DNA from: Chamaea fasciata
Lineage: Eukaryota > Chordata > Aves > Passeriformes > Sylviidae
Assembly (NCBI GenBank): GCA_029207755.1
Contig: JARCOQ010000005.1
Coordinates: 59,965,414 to 60,029,413, forward strand
Direction of reading: 5' to 3'
Length of the DNA: 64,000 nucleotides
Shown: positions 21,851-35,085 of the stretch, in pieces
Position numbering within the stretch: position 1 is the first letter of the stretch
Layout: each line of letters starts with the position of its first letter
Translations under genes and position numbers: made by a program
Notes under the pieces: model-generated
Seen by the model: the letters and a program-made list of their open reading frames with translations, nothing else
Told to the model about the DNA's origin: nothing
Databases searched by the model: none

Positions 21851-24800
21851 TCTCTTAATTTCTTGTGCTTATTCCCAATTCAACAGGTATCAGTGTACAG
21901 GCTGATTTCCCAGAAACTGTTGCTTACAAATAAGGCAATTACTTTAAAATGGTAGAGCTGTAAAAGTAATAGAAATACATTTTAAAAGGGAGTATTCTAC
22001 TGATACCCATTCAAGTATATAAAAAGTATGTTCACTCTGAAGCAGTGTGCCATATGCAAGAATGCTACTCTTTTCCAAATATTATATCACAGCTATTCAG
22101 TATGACAATAGCTTTAGGCATAAGATAAAACTTTGAGTGCCGTTAGTTTAAACTTAATGTGCAAAGATGTTTATGGCACTGCTGGAAATACTGCATTGAA
22201 ATGCGCTTGTTTCCTTGGTTTGTATTGGGCTAAAAGAAGCCATTAGCAGTTTGCATTTTGAGAGCATTGTTGGTACAATACAGTGGTGTGAGTCACCAGG
22301 AGATTAGTGGCATAAAGAATCCTAGCCTGAAGGCAAAAATAATAATAGTTGGCCCAGAGTACTGCCTCTCATTTAGTATATTATAATTGTTGCCTTTTTA
22401 TATTTTGTTTTTCCAAACATGAATTTAATGCTGGTAAAAGGTGCTGAGTCAGTTCTGAAACTTTTCCTCTGTCCTTGAACAGACACAGCACAAGCAGCAG
22501 AACTGTGACCTTCCCCCCACAGTTCTGCCCTGTACCTTGAACATGACTTTAGGTTGGTGATAAATGCACATCAGCTTCTGGGTTGTGTTGCAAGTCAAAG
22601 TTATGTGTTCCCATGGTCAATAGGATATAGTGGTGCCTCTACTGCTGCTGTGTCGGAGTTCACTTTTGTGTTTTCCGTGGCTTTAATGTGCCAAATGGAC
22701 TGGTATGATCATGCTGGCAATATGGGCAGGGGGTTAAATAAAGAGTCCTCAGTTAACCCTGAATTCCTTTATGTGCCAATGAGACTGGGCATACCTCCAT
22801 CTCTGATTTACTGCTTGCTTTTTTGGGTAGCCTTTACTGGGAATGTGAGAAGTGTAACCTCCATTGCCTTCTGATATACGCAGATCTTTCCTAGAATTCA
22901 CTATGTAAATAGTTTTTCACGTAAGATTATTTAAAAGAAAGCAAGTGTTAATTTGGAAGTGAAGAAGTGAAAGAGACTGTGATTTCATTTATAGGGAGCA
23001 AAAAAAAAATTAGGGTCCGTCCCATGGAAATATTGTTTCTGTAAATTGAGTAAGTTACAATACTTTAGCCAAATAAAGATAAAACAAATTATTTTGGTAA
23101 AGTTGTAAGTTTTGATTACCCTACACTGAAATTGATGCAGCAGCCCCATATATTATGATTTTTTTCTAGATGGGGAATATTCAGTATAAATAGATGTGAA
23201 CCTGATTTAGCAGCTGATAGTTCAGGATCTTGAATCTAGATAACGCTGCATCTAGAGTTTTGTTTACTGAAAGCTGTTGCATATGAATATATTTCAGATT
23301 CATGTCTTGTGAAAAACTGGGAGGATATCCCCCACACCAATTTTAAAGAACCTCAGTTCTTTCTACTCCAAACTTCAAACTCTTATTCTGCCCCGTGTTC
23401 ATAACACTACCATAGTTAGTTCTTTTTTTCCTGGACACTTCTTGTGCTTGCAGCCATATAGAGCATGAAATAAGGAATATATCAGCCTTTTTAGTTTAGC
23501 CTAGACACTTAAAACACAAGAAGTTATACTATCCTAACATCTCTTAGAACATGCTGATGTGCTGGTTAATTTTAAAAACAATTTGAACTTGTTAAACATG
23601 TAAACAAAAATTGTAACCCAACCCCCAGAAACCCAACCTTTACTGCATCAGCCTGGATCAGTGTAGCTTGGGTAGGCCAGAGCTGCTAAAACTACATTTA
23701 GGCTGGGTCAAAACTGGGCTCCAAATCTTGTTTAAAAGTGCTCAAGTATAGTCCAAAAATATGTCTTTGGAACTTGAGTAAACTCACAGTACTTGGAAGC
23801 ATAAATAATTACTCCTACTGAAGTTACTATGACTTTTAAATATATTACTTTTACAAGAAGGGATATTAACGTCTCTGTAGCTACTTGCTGCTGCTATGTA
23901 CTGGTGAATTTGGATGACTGTCAAAAATCTAGAAAGTTACTAGAAGTCTAAGAAAAAGGCATTCCTAAAATACTGAGTTTTTCAGATTAATAACTGCCGA
24001 AACAGAAAATCCACACCAGTTTTTTCTAAGTTCTATGTATGATTTATGACTGTGAGACTACTTGATCTGGGCGACAAAACTATTTTTCTTTATGGACTGT
24101 TTTTTTTTTGCTTCTTATCACTTAAGTTTATGTGTTATGGCAGCATTATGATAGAAGCAAAGATGAGTGATTTATTTAATGATGATGAAAGATTTATTTA
24201 ATTTGGTAATTAGAAGTAAGAGGTTTATTTTCTTTCACTTTTTTTTTGTTGAGATAGAAACTTTTTCCTATTTAACAACAAAGAGCTAGACAGAATAACT
24301 GACGTTTGCACTCAGTATGGCTGTTTTGTACTTAGAGTAATATATTTGTTTTCTTGCAGTAATATGGATTTCGGTGTGATGGAAAAACACTGAAAAAGAT
24401 TGTGGGGGAAGGATTGTCTTAGATTTTGAATTTTTTATGCCAGGGACATTAATATCTCTTTTCCAGATGAATGCATAGTTATGACAATTAATAAATAATA
24501 TATTTAGCCATATTTTGTGCCAAAAATAATTCAAATGGCTCTAGTTAGAATGTAGACCCAACTGCTAGATTTAATTTCTTGCATTATTTTATTATTCTGA
24601 CTCATTGCATCCTCCTTTTTTAAATTTTGGATGCAGGCATTAGAAGTCTATCTGTCTTGTCTGCCCACAGTAACCTTTGCTAAGCAAATGTCTTAAAATT
24701 TAAAGAATTGATTAAAGCAGCAAACAATTCCAGATGCAGTAAGAATTAATCATATGGGTATGTATAAATAAAAAGAATGATTTTTTAAATTGAAATCTTG

Positions 24801-27800
24801 ACTTTTATGAAAATGTAATGAGAAACTTGCAGTTGGGGAGATATTTTAAAGCGTTTTAAAATTGACTATCAGTAAGGAAAAGAAACTACCTTTGACAGTT
24901 TCTCTTTTAGAGTTACTGTGTAGAACTTTGTCAGAGTAATTTTTTTTTTCTGCTGAGAGCCACCTGCTTCTACTGCATGATCTGATTTCGGATGGCAGCA
25001 TAGGGATTTGGTCCCCAGGTAGGAGGCAGGCTCTGCAGTTATGATACATGTAAGAGAGAATCCTCTGGAAATACCAGTTCAATAATGGAAATAATGGAAA
25101 GCAGGTAACAGGTTTGAAAAACAGAGTTAATTTTTTTTTAATCAGTTATTTTTCTTCCAGAATTTTGGAAGCAGGCCCCCTGTAAACAGCTAAGTCAGCA
25201 AGAAGGAGCTCCTGCTTTGGAGCCCTTCAACTGGTGGGAATATGTAGCTACTAAGGTTGAATTTTCCTGAGTGAAGCAAAATTGTTTAAGGTCACTGAAG
25301 TTTTATTGCATCTCATATACATTCAGCAAATGGAAAAAAGATTGCCAGGAACAGAGGAATATGAGGTCAAGTGAGCCTATTAAAGAGTATCTAGTGCAGT
25401 ATGATAGTCAAGTGCAATCCTTACAACTAAGAGGCAGAAAAAAGTTAAAAGACTTTGAATCAAGCTGCAGTTTCTGCCTGCCTCTGTCAAGATCTGTATG
25501 AAGTCTGGTAGCAACTTTGGCTGCGGTGATAATAGAAATACACCTGCATACCCACCAAAACTGATCTAATTTTGGGGGTTTCATATGATATTGACCTATC
25601 CAAAACCGGCGCAGAGAGCTGAAATATCACAGAGGTGATATTTCTCTGAGGGATAAACGGTACAGTTTCACCCCAAAGGGTCCCTGATCTTTACCTGTTA
25701 TTAGAGTCAGTGAATTAGGTGTTAAGAGATGGAAACTGCCCCAGCTGTGACATAGCTCAGTCACAACAAGGCTGAGTTCTTTTCTTGATTTGTCATTCGA
25801 CTACTACAGTAACTGCATCTTGGGCTCCAATAACCTTTAAACCGACTACCTGTCAGGTTTGTAACTAATCTCAAAACTTGGGGTTTTTTGACAGAAAATG
25901 CTGTTCTTCCCCTCTTATCAGACTGATTCCCCTTACAAAGGGTAAGCCCAGTGAGGGTGTTGCTCAGTCATGCAGCTGATTTCATCAGGTTTGTGCAATA
26001 TCGACTGCATTAAATATATGTTCAGAAATGAAAAATTCCAGTTGTAGTTTGTATTAGGGTTCAAGAAGCCCAAGAGATAGGAAGGTAAATTCTTTACATG
26101 CCATTGGTGACATGATGTTGTTCTTGGTATTTGAGTTTGTCTGAAATAAGTGTTCACTTATTCCCACTTTTTACCCTCCCTTTTTGTTATTAAACGTGTT
26201 TTTGTAGGTTAGACAATGGTCCTTGACTATTCAGAGATGGTCCAAACTTTGTAATCATTTCTCCCCAAGGAATGTGAATTTCTCTTCTGTGAAACTATTT
26301 ACCTGCCCACTCAATCAATTCCAAAACTTCATTTTCCTTTGTACACAATGTAAGATCTGTGTTTGTGAACAATTCACCATTCCCAGTTTATAAGTTATAT
26401 ATTTCTTCAGAGAACTGTCACTTACAGCAGCAATGGTAGCAACTCTTTGCAAGTGTACCTTTGTTGCACAAATGTAATAAATTTTGAAAGGCTCCACGAA
26501 GGAATTTACTTCAGTGTAAATAATGTTTTTTAAAAGATGTTAAGTGTTATTGTCAGGGTCAGTATTTCCAAGAGTGTAAAATTTGGCAAAGAGATTCAAT
26601 TATTTCTTTCTCTTAAGATGGCTAACATCTTGTATTTCCTCCAAGATTTTAGTATGACTTCATTCTGCACCACGTCAAATTATGCTTTTAGTCTGTGCCA
26701 ACAAACACTCTGTAAAAACACTTTTTTTTTTCTACTGGAAAACTGAAGTCTTGTGTAATTAATTCTTAATTGGTATTTATATTGTTCTTACCTGGATTTT
26801 TATTTTCCTGGTGTTTTAGGTATGGTGTTTTTTTGGTTATGGGTGTTTTGGTTTTGGTTTGTTTGTTTGTTTTTTGGGTTGGTTTCTTTTTTTTTTATGT
26901 TGGCATTTTCTGGGCAGCAGAAAACATGCAGTTTCCAATCAAATATCCTTGCATGTTTTAAGAAAAATCAATATATCTTTTAGAACACAGGAAAGTAAGT
27001 AAGATTTGTAGCTGTCAGTAGAAATGAGTCTCAAGCAAAAGTTAAGGAAAATAAAATAACTTCAGCAAATTAACTTAAATTTAAGAAATCTGTACTTGGA
27101 TGTTGTCTGATTGCAATTCCCATTTCCTACTAGCTAACTGAAAGCTTTATGTAATTTCCACTAACACTGGAGTCTCAGCTCATATTGTTTGGCCCTTAGC
27201 TGGAATTCTTCTAATTTCTTTTCAATTTTAGTCAGAAACCCTGTTGGCTTTTTAAGAGATTTGCAATCTATAGCAGTCATATTATACAGAACAAGAGGAA
27301 GAGTCTGTGCTTGGTCTTCTGTTTAACAGGAAGGCTGTCTTCAACAGAAGTGCTCCACTGCTATTGCTTTTGCAACATATCATTACAATCAGTATCATTT
27401 GTTCCATGCTTTTTCAGCATCTGTGAAGCAGCAGCTGGTTACTGCTTTCTTCATCATCAAAGTGCTTTCAAGGACATTGGACTAGAAACTTCTAGGAGAA
27501 TTTTATTAATTTGCAAACATGAGAATATGAGTATTTCAATGTTGGTTTTAAATGTAGGTCAAGTAAGATGTTAAAAAATATTGGGGAAGGCTCATCCACA
27601 GTGGGAGTGTGTGTGTTAATCCAAATATGAAACATCCTCTTGGAAGCAATGGAATATTCTTCTTGTAATTTTGATGATCCTCCATTATTCTGATAGTTTT
27701 AATTTTCTTCTATATAATTACCTTTTATTTTGCTAGGCATACCAGAAATAATATTGGTCCCTTTAAATCTTTGTGTTGACATAAAATGTCTACATTTGAT

Positions 27801-28629
27801 ACACTTCACTCTGGAGAGTTACATGGATTTTACAGAAGCAAATGTTCTTTAAAGAGACATCTTGGCACATTTTAGCTACCTATAATTCTTCTGCAATGCT
27901 AAACACAAATTGTGCTTAATTGATAGCTACCAATCTACATTTCACTTCTGTGAAGTTTGATAATAAAACCAAAAAAATGTGGATGTTTCCATTTAGAAGG
28001 CATCATGCTGTTGGCATTTCCTTTGCTTATTTGTTCTTACATGAAAGTGGGATTCCATTTTTATGGCAAAGCTATCAAGATATTTATCATGAAGAGGTAG
28101 TTGCTGTCTTAGCTGATCAGCAACCTCTTTTTAATAATAATCGAGAATAAACTTGGGGAAATTCAGATACAAAATGGTAAACAGCCAATGCTTTAAAATA
28201 GATAAGAAACTGTAATAGAGACCTTATGGGACAGAGGAATATTAGACTATCTCAATGCTCTGTCATATTTTTAATTCAGCTAAGGCAAACCCATTGCAGA
28301 TAGTGTTGAATAGCACCATCAAATATAGTAAAATTGCTTTGAACATACTATAAGATGACATAGCTGTGCTACTTGTTAGACCTAGAAATTCAAAATAATT
28401 CTTGCTTTCATAGTTCCTTTAGAATGACTGAGGCTGGTCATTTTGGAAAGAGACACGACAAACTTTGCTGTTGGGATTTGTTGAGTTACCCATTTCTTGC
28501 TGAAGTCTCTATACTTCTATTGCACTTCATCTTGTAAATATAAATTCAAGACATTAATTAGCTTCTATAACTTTCAATTGTCTAGTATAATTTTTAAAGG
28601 AACCTAATTTATTTTATTCTGTTGTTAAA
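21851..28629. other. Intergenic AT-rich DNA
   Basis: No recognised gene. A 106-codon frame at 22554-22874 (+) sits in a slightly GC-richer patch (22.45-22.87 kb) that may be an unidentified old repeat. A GT-rich low-complexity tract (TTTGG/GTTT steps) lies at 26825-26897. The remainder shows nothing I can name. Confidence 0.5.
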
Positions 28630-28835
28630 AAAGCACAGACTCTGAGGTGGGAAGGGATCAACCTCCTTGCTCAAAAGCAGGGTCAACTACAGCACGTGGT
28701 TTTGGAGGTCAAACCCATTTGCAGGTGGGCTTGAATATCTCCGAGCCTGAAGGCTTTACAACTTCTCTGGGCAACCTGTTTTGGTATTCAACTCTCTGAC
28801 ATTAAAAAAGCAGTTTTGTTGCATATGACAACAAT
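28630..28835 (-). repeat. CR1 LINE fragment, antisense
   Basis: On the + strand it reads as the antisense of the CR1 3' region: GAGGTGGGAAGGGATCAACC, CTCAAAAGCAGGGTCAACTA, TTGAATATCTCCGAGCCTGA, ACTTCTCTGGGCAACCTGTT. It is diverged and truncated at both ends. Confidence 0.85.
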
Positions 28836-30164
28836 TTCCTTTCTTTTATGTTGTCTCTTTAACTTTCAATGGTTACAATTGAAAATTGCCTGGCTTGATC
28901 TTCTGTACTGCCTTGCATCTGAGATTTATACACGTTCTTCTCATGACTAAATGATCCTAACTCTCTTACTCTTTCCTCATATATCAAAATTTGGAAATTA
29001 TTTTTATTTAGGTGAGGAAATAATATTTTAAATGCAATTCTAAAGTTTGTCCAAACTTCCTTATTGATGTATTTTTGTTATTCCTTTTAATTTTATTATA
29101 GACATGCTGATCTGAAAACCATCACGTTCTTCCCCCCTCCCTATTAAAATATCTCATAGGACTTCTGCGTGTCCTTTTAGTGTGTAAAGTGTGTGTATAG
29201 TGATCAAATATCTCTCATTACTGTTTAAAAAATGAAAAAAATTACAGAAGTATCTGCAGTTGTGTAACGTCTAAGGTGCAGTGGTTGTAATTAATTCTGT
29301 TGAATACTAAAGTGCATTAATTTCATAGGTATTTTGATTTCTGCTATCAGGAGGTATGCGTCCTTTCACATAACCAGCACTGGAAAAACCTTGTCTCACC
29401 CTGTTCATACAATCATTTTGCTTTGGTTGATAGACTGTTATTCACTCCCTCCAAATGGCCGAAAAGCATTTTCTCTCTCTACATTTTCCAGCATGTCTGC
29501 ATTTCCTTGGAAAATAAATAATAAAAAAATCTCCAGTTTAACCTTTCTGAACTGCAAAACCACTGACAGTAGATACCTATGATTTTCCTAACTTCTTTTT
29601 TCAGTAACACTTATCAGATTCCTAATTAGCCTTCCTTCTTCAGTACTTCTTTCCCTTGAATTAGTTGGTAACTTCTAAGGATAAATGTTTTCCAGCTGCA
29701 AATTTGCGCTAATATTTAATGTTCTCTATGCACTATCTTTCAGTAGATAAAGGTCAGTGAGGGACAAGAAATGTGAGTTCAAATGAAACAGATCAGGCAA
29801 AATTTTCATGGAGCTTACATAGAGTGCTAAATGTTAAGGTTTTTTTACTCTGTTTTGGGTTCTTTCTTATTTGGGGGCATCTCACTCTAGTCAAGCATCT
29901 TAGAATCTCATCCTGCAGAAATATGTGGAAGGCTTTGAGTCCTTCTTGAAGAATTTGACCTGCACAAATGAAACCAGCAAAAAAATCAAGAATAGAACAC
30001 TTTTTTCCATTGAAGTATGACTTACAAGAATCAGTTTCATACAAATATATCAGGATATAAAAATAAGTAATAAAACACCTTACTCTGAAATATATCAAGG
30101 TATTGGTCAAGTATTCAGGATGAGGGAAACAGCATCCTTCCTGTTTTTTCAGGTTGATTTGAAA

Positions 30165-30382
30165 ATGAAGATACATGAATTCCATTTAGATGTTAAAAAG
30201 AAATTCTTCACAGCGAGGGTGGTGAGGCACTGTCCAGAGAAGTTGTGGATGTCCTGTGCTTGGTTCAAGGCCAGGTTGGATTGGGCCCTGATCTTCCTCC
30301 TTTTGTGGAAGATGTCTCTGCCCTTGGACAGGAACGAGATTATCTCTAAGGTCCCTTCCAACCTAAACCATTCTAGGATTAG
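30165..30382 (+). repeat. CR1 LINE 3' fragment
   Basis: Sense CR1 3' region: AAGAAATTCTTCACAGCGAG, GGTGGTGAGGCACTGTCCAG, GAAGTTGTGGATGTCCTG, TTCAAGGCCAGGTTGGATTG, then AAGGTCCCTTCCAACCTAAA and CCATTCTAGGATTA. The overlapping + and - open frames at 30120-30455 come from it. Confidence 0.93.
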
Positions 30383-33300
30383 CTATGGAAATAGAGGGCT
30401 GTTTTTTCTATCTCTCAGGTTGGTCCCATGTGCTCTTCCTATTATTAACTTTTAGATAATGTTTTCATTTATCAAATACAGCTTCAGTTAGACACCCACT
30501 TAAGATAATGGTTAAAATCCAAAAATCCCTTTTTTGCCCCCCTTCCCTTTTCCCATTCCTTATGTGTTTATGAGCTTAGTGATTATGGGAAATGGTATGT
30601 TATCCATATAACATTTTCATTAACTGCATGATACTACAGGTCTTGTCTTGCACCAATCATATTGAGCCAAAATCTATGATTTATAATCGGTAAATTTCCT
30701 GACTGTAGTGGGACTTTTGCTCAATTTAAGACCTTCAGAATTTGGTCTGTAGTTTTCTCTAGTAAAAAAACTTGATCATGTTTTCATGAAATAAATCTAG
30801 TATTCTTTTCTATTGGTTTCTCCCTTCCAGGATCTCATTTCCTCCAAGACATCTGGCATGTAAAATTGGCTGACAGGAATGTTGCCTGATCCATGAGCCT
30901 TGGAATGTTAGCACTCTAAAGCTAAATGCCATATCATGAGTGTGTTTTTCATAATGTTGGGAAGGATAAGTTTCCAGTTTATTCTTGTGCACAGACTCAG
31001 GATTTTTCTTGTGACATTACCTTCACCAGTTGTTATAAGTAGGAGCTAAACCTGTAGCTGGTATTGCATAGAGAGCCACTCTGTTCAATATGTGTTCAAT
31101 TAACTAGCCTCAAAACAAGACATCAAAGCTGAAAGGCTTGATTTCCTCTCTGAATTGAATGCCATGAATACATTCACAAGGATTGTGGATGTTTTTTCCT
31201 CAACTTGTGTTTTTACTTATCTGTTACAAGGTTGATGGACTGTAAAAATATTTGCTTTCCAGAATAGTCATGCTCTATGTCTTTCTGGTCAAACAAACAA
31301 AACCAAACACCAGTCAACCTGAAATCATTCTTTGCTTCCATTAATGTGAGATGTTTTAACTGATCATACTTTATTTTGGATGGGGCTTTTAGGCAGCCTT
31401 ATAGCTGAACTATTTTTAGTTTTTTAATATAAGGAACTTATAATTGAAATATTCCGAGCTGCTGTCATCTGCTGCATGTAACATGTGAGTGGTATTATTC
31501 CATTAGTTAGAATTGCATCACATTTGAGCTGTCATACACTCAGCTATACTGAAGTCAGGGAACTGCAGCTTCTCTCCAAACCTTAAGGTTCTGTGTCTGT
31601 CACATTAAATCATCAGGTGAGTGCCAAATTCAAAGAAGCCCACTGAATATACTGAGGCTAAAACTGCTGCAAGAAGTTAGAGAAGTAAAGCTAAGGAGCA
31701 AACAAGGGTGGTGTGAACTAGAAGAGGAATAAAAAGGTATGCCTGAAAGCAAGCAAAGGAAAAAGAATTTGTTAAAATCAAGGAGCAGAGAAACCAAACG
31801 TGCACTGTGTAAGCTTCCTTAGAGATAGCCTAGTCAGTCATCCCTGGCAAATGTTCCCTATGCCTCAGTTTCTCAGGCTGATTTCTCCTTGGTGTCACTG
31901 CTCATCTTTCTTGCTCGGAGTCAGGCTGAAGCTTTCTCATGTGTAGGTTTCCACTAGGCATATTTGATTTTCCTTTCCTGTCTGGTTTTCCTTAATTCTG
32001 TATTATGCAAAAATTTTTGCTTTTGGCTACTTTACATTGGTGGAATTCCAAGGGGAGAATTCAGATTTTTTTTTCCTAATAAACAACAATATAACAGTGA
32101 AATACCCTACTAGCTGTATCTTCACACTGCCAGTGTAATAAATGTGTATAAACTCCTAGGATTTCCATTGCTATGGAGGTAGAAAACTTTTGCCTTGATT
32201 TTTGTGTTATTGCAAGAGAAGTCAAAAATATGCATTTTTAAGAAAATTTTTATTTTAGAGACCCAAACATTTTGCAGGCCATGCATAGCCCTGAGTCTCT
32301 GCTGAGAATTTGCTCAAGAGACAGAACCTAAAATAATATAGCCATAGAAAGGATACTGCATGAATCCAAAATCTATGCCTCCTTCAAATTTCAGCTATTG
32401 GTTTTGCACAAAAGAAATGGTTTCTTTTTTTTTTAGATGTAAAATAAAGCTTTCTGTGTCACGTACATTTACAATTTAAAGGAACATTTAAAAAATATTA
32501 TAGGTAGATTATTTCTAATTTCCAGTAAATTACGTCACTTAATGCTGTGTGTATAAAGTATTTCAAAATTTACACTAAAAGCAAATTTCAACATATTCCT
32601 TGAAGAATTAAAAAAAAATGTGTGGAATCTGAATTTTGAACTCAAGTTTATGCATATCTGTAGTATTCTGCTAAATGTTTATTAATTCATCTGTGCTGTA
32701 TAGATTAATTGATATCTCTTGCCTGTCAGACAATACTGTTAATGGAGGGCAACAGTCTTTTTATGTGTTTCATTTACTTTGCCATCTCTTTCCAAGACCG
32801 AAAAAACCCAAACTTTTTATGTTTTCTTGTATGTCATATTTTCTAGACCAGTAGTTATTTTTGCATCCCTTTGGTACTTTCCATTCAAGATCATATATCG
32901 ACTTTGATGCAAAAACTGAGTACAGCATTCCAGTGGAAGCCTTAATGCTTGTGAAGTTGCTGTATTTTCTTTCCATTTTCTATTCTTCCTCCCTTAGTTT
33001 TGGATATGCATTTTACTATGACTTGGCTCCATCGGGAACAAAATAAATAGTTAAACATGAAGAATATTTCTCCTTGCTTAATGAAATTTTTGTGCAAAGT
33101 ATAACAGCCTTTTTCACTTTTTTCTTTACTGTGGTGATTTTGTATTAGGATGTGCAAATTTATCACTGGGAGATTGTAATTTTGAATCTACAACATGATG
33201 TTACATGAGTGATAAGGTGTTCTAAATTGCCATATGAGAAACCTTGTTATGATTTCTCAGTCCTAGATTTTGTGCTAATAGGAAGGTGAAGCATTAATAT

Positions 33301-33659
33301 TTTAAATAGCTCATCACATCTATGGCAGGATAAATTTATGATACAGAGGACATTTTTCTCTACTGCCTAAGAGCCAGGCTCGAACACTAGAATTTTCAAG
33401 AGTTACACATAGTTGTGGTGAATGAGTGCAAATGCACAGTGGAGAAAGAAAATTCTTGGAAAATCCTTTCTTACTTTTTTTTCTATAGTGAATCAAGCAG
33501 ATGCTAAGCTAAAGTTGGAATCTAAAGTTAACAGAAGTCACTTGCTCAGTGTTTCATGATGTCTAAAATTCTACAGAGATAGGTGTGTGTATTTGTTTAT
33601 ACAGATAACCTAATATAGCTGTTTTACCCCAAGTCTGTAACTGGGTCAGCTTGCTCAAC

Positions 33660-33903
33660 TTTTTTCAAAATGAAAGAGGATGGATTTAGATTAGATTTTA
33701 GGAAGAAATGCTTTCCTTTGAGGCACTGGCACAGATTGACCAAAGAAGCTCTGGATGCCCTATTCTTGAAAGCGTTCAAGGCCAGACTGGAAGAGGTTTT
33801 GAGCATCCTGGTCTAATGGGCGGTGTCCTGCTTATGGCAGGGAGATTGGGACTAGATGATTTATGAGGTCCCTTCCAACCCAAAGCATTTCATGATTCTG
33901 TGA
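33660..33903 (+). repeat. CR1 LINE 3' fragment
   Basis: Sense CR1 3' region with TTAGATTAGATTTTAGGAAG, TTGAGGCACTGGCACAGATT, TTCAAGGCCAGACTGGAAG, GACTAGATGATTTATGAGGT, CCCTTCCAACCCAAAGCATT and the tail CATGATTCTGTGA. Confidence 0.93.
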
Positions 33904-35060
33904 AGATTTCTCTTTAATCAATAATTGTATGCTTCTATACTCGTACTGCTTTCTTCCTAACCCAGTATGTAAACAGATGTCTTTACTAAGCCTTTAAAAT
34001 AAGCAAAATCTTGGTCCTCTTCTGCACAGAGAGCATGACAAATAATTATGTGAATTTAGTGTATTGAGTTTTCCATTTTCAAAAACTGCCCAAATCTCAT
34101 TTGATTAAGCATAAAAACCCTCTGTGAATACCATTAGGAATATTTATGAATATTCACATTTTCATTGTCTCCATTTGGTTTTGATAAGTCATTTTTAAAT
34201 TACTTGTTAGTCTGTCTTTCCTCTTATAAGAGTAAAGTTTTATTATCCAGAGACTGAAGGAATTATATTCACAATACGATTTTATTTAAGCCTTTCTTAA
34301 TTGAAGTTGAAAACTTTAATCAGCTGGTAAATTAGAGTGTACTTGTTACAGCTTGCTTGTCTGAGGATCTTGCTTCCCTTATAATACAAGATTCTTAAAT
34401 CTTACTGGCCAGATGGTGGTCAGAAGATGGGTCTCTGTTAGCAATTTAAAAAGTATTGGTATATATTCTTGAACCATCAGGATTTTTGTCTCTTGAAGTT
34501 TTTGCCATTTTGACAGCATAGTCTCTGTTGTGCAGCCCTATTGATAAAGAAATGGTTGAGAAATATGTAGCAATTGCTGATTTCTCCTAATTCAATATCA
34601 CTTGATTACTTTCATGATTTAAATTCCTGTTTTGATCCCATCTAGACATAGATTTCTCAAGTGATTATGAGAGAGAGTCAAAAATCCCCTTACCATTTCT
34701 CTTGGTCACTGAATTTCTATCTATGTTTTTTCGGGAGGCCAAGGAGACTCTGTTTTTACAGAAGAATAAGAAAAATAAACCTGCTATTGGTAGGTATATA
34801 GTTCAGATTGCAATTGAAACTGGTGCATGGTGTTTGCAATGGTTGTAGAAAACTCTGTTTTAGTTTATAGGCCTATTCAGAAGGACTCTGTGATATCTGA
34901 GGATGATACTGAGTGGTGTTTTCAGTATGATTTCTAGGCTGATGTGAGGGATAGCAGCTTACTGACCTTCACCATCTGAATTTGCAGTCTGGTAGATTCC
35001 AATGGCTGAGACTTCCATACTCTAACTTGTAGGATGCTATAAGTGAGATAAATATATTCC

Positions 35061-35085
35061 ATACATATATATATACACACACACG
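35061..35085. repeat. TA/CA microsatellite
   Basis: Short ATACATATATATATA run continuing into CACACACAC. A simple repeat and potentially polymorphic. Confidence 0.8.

Noticed and set aside
21544..21858. Open frames on both strands, including a - strand Glu/Thr-rich peptide that looks protein-like.
   Set aside because: The nucleotide sequence follows the CR1 ORF2 5' region in antisense orientation, so these are remnants of the decayed retrotransposon protein.
30120..30455. 111-codon frame on + and 70- and 130-codon frames on -.
   Set aside because: The sequence is a CR1 3' fragment with adjacent intergenic sequence; the frames are by-products.
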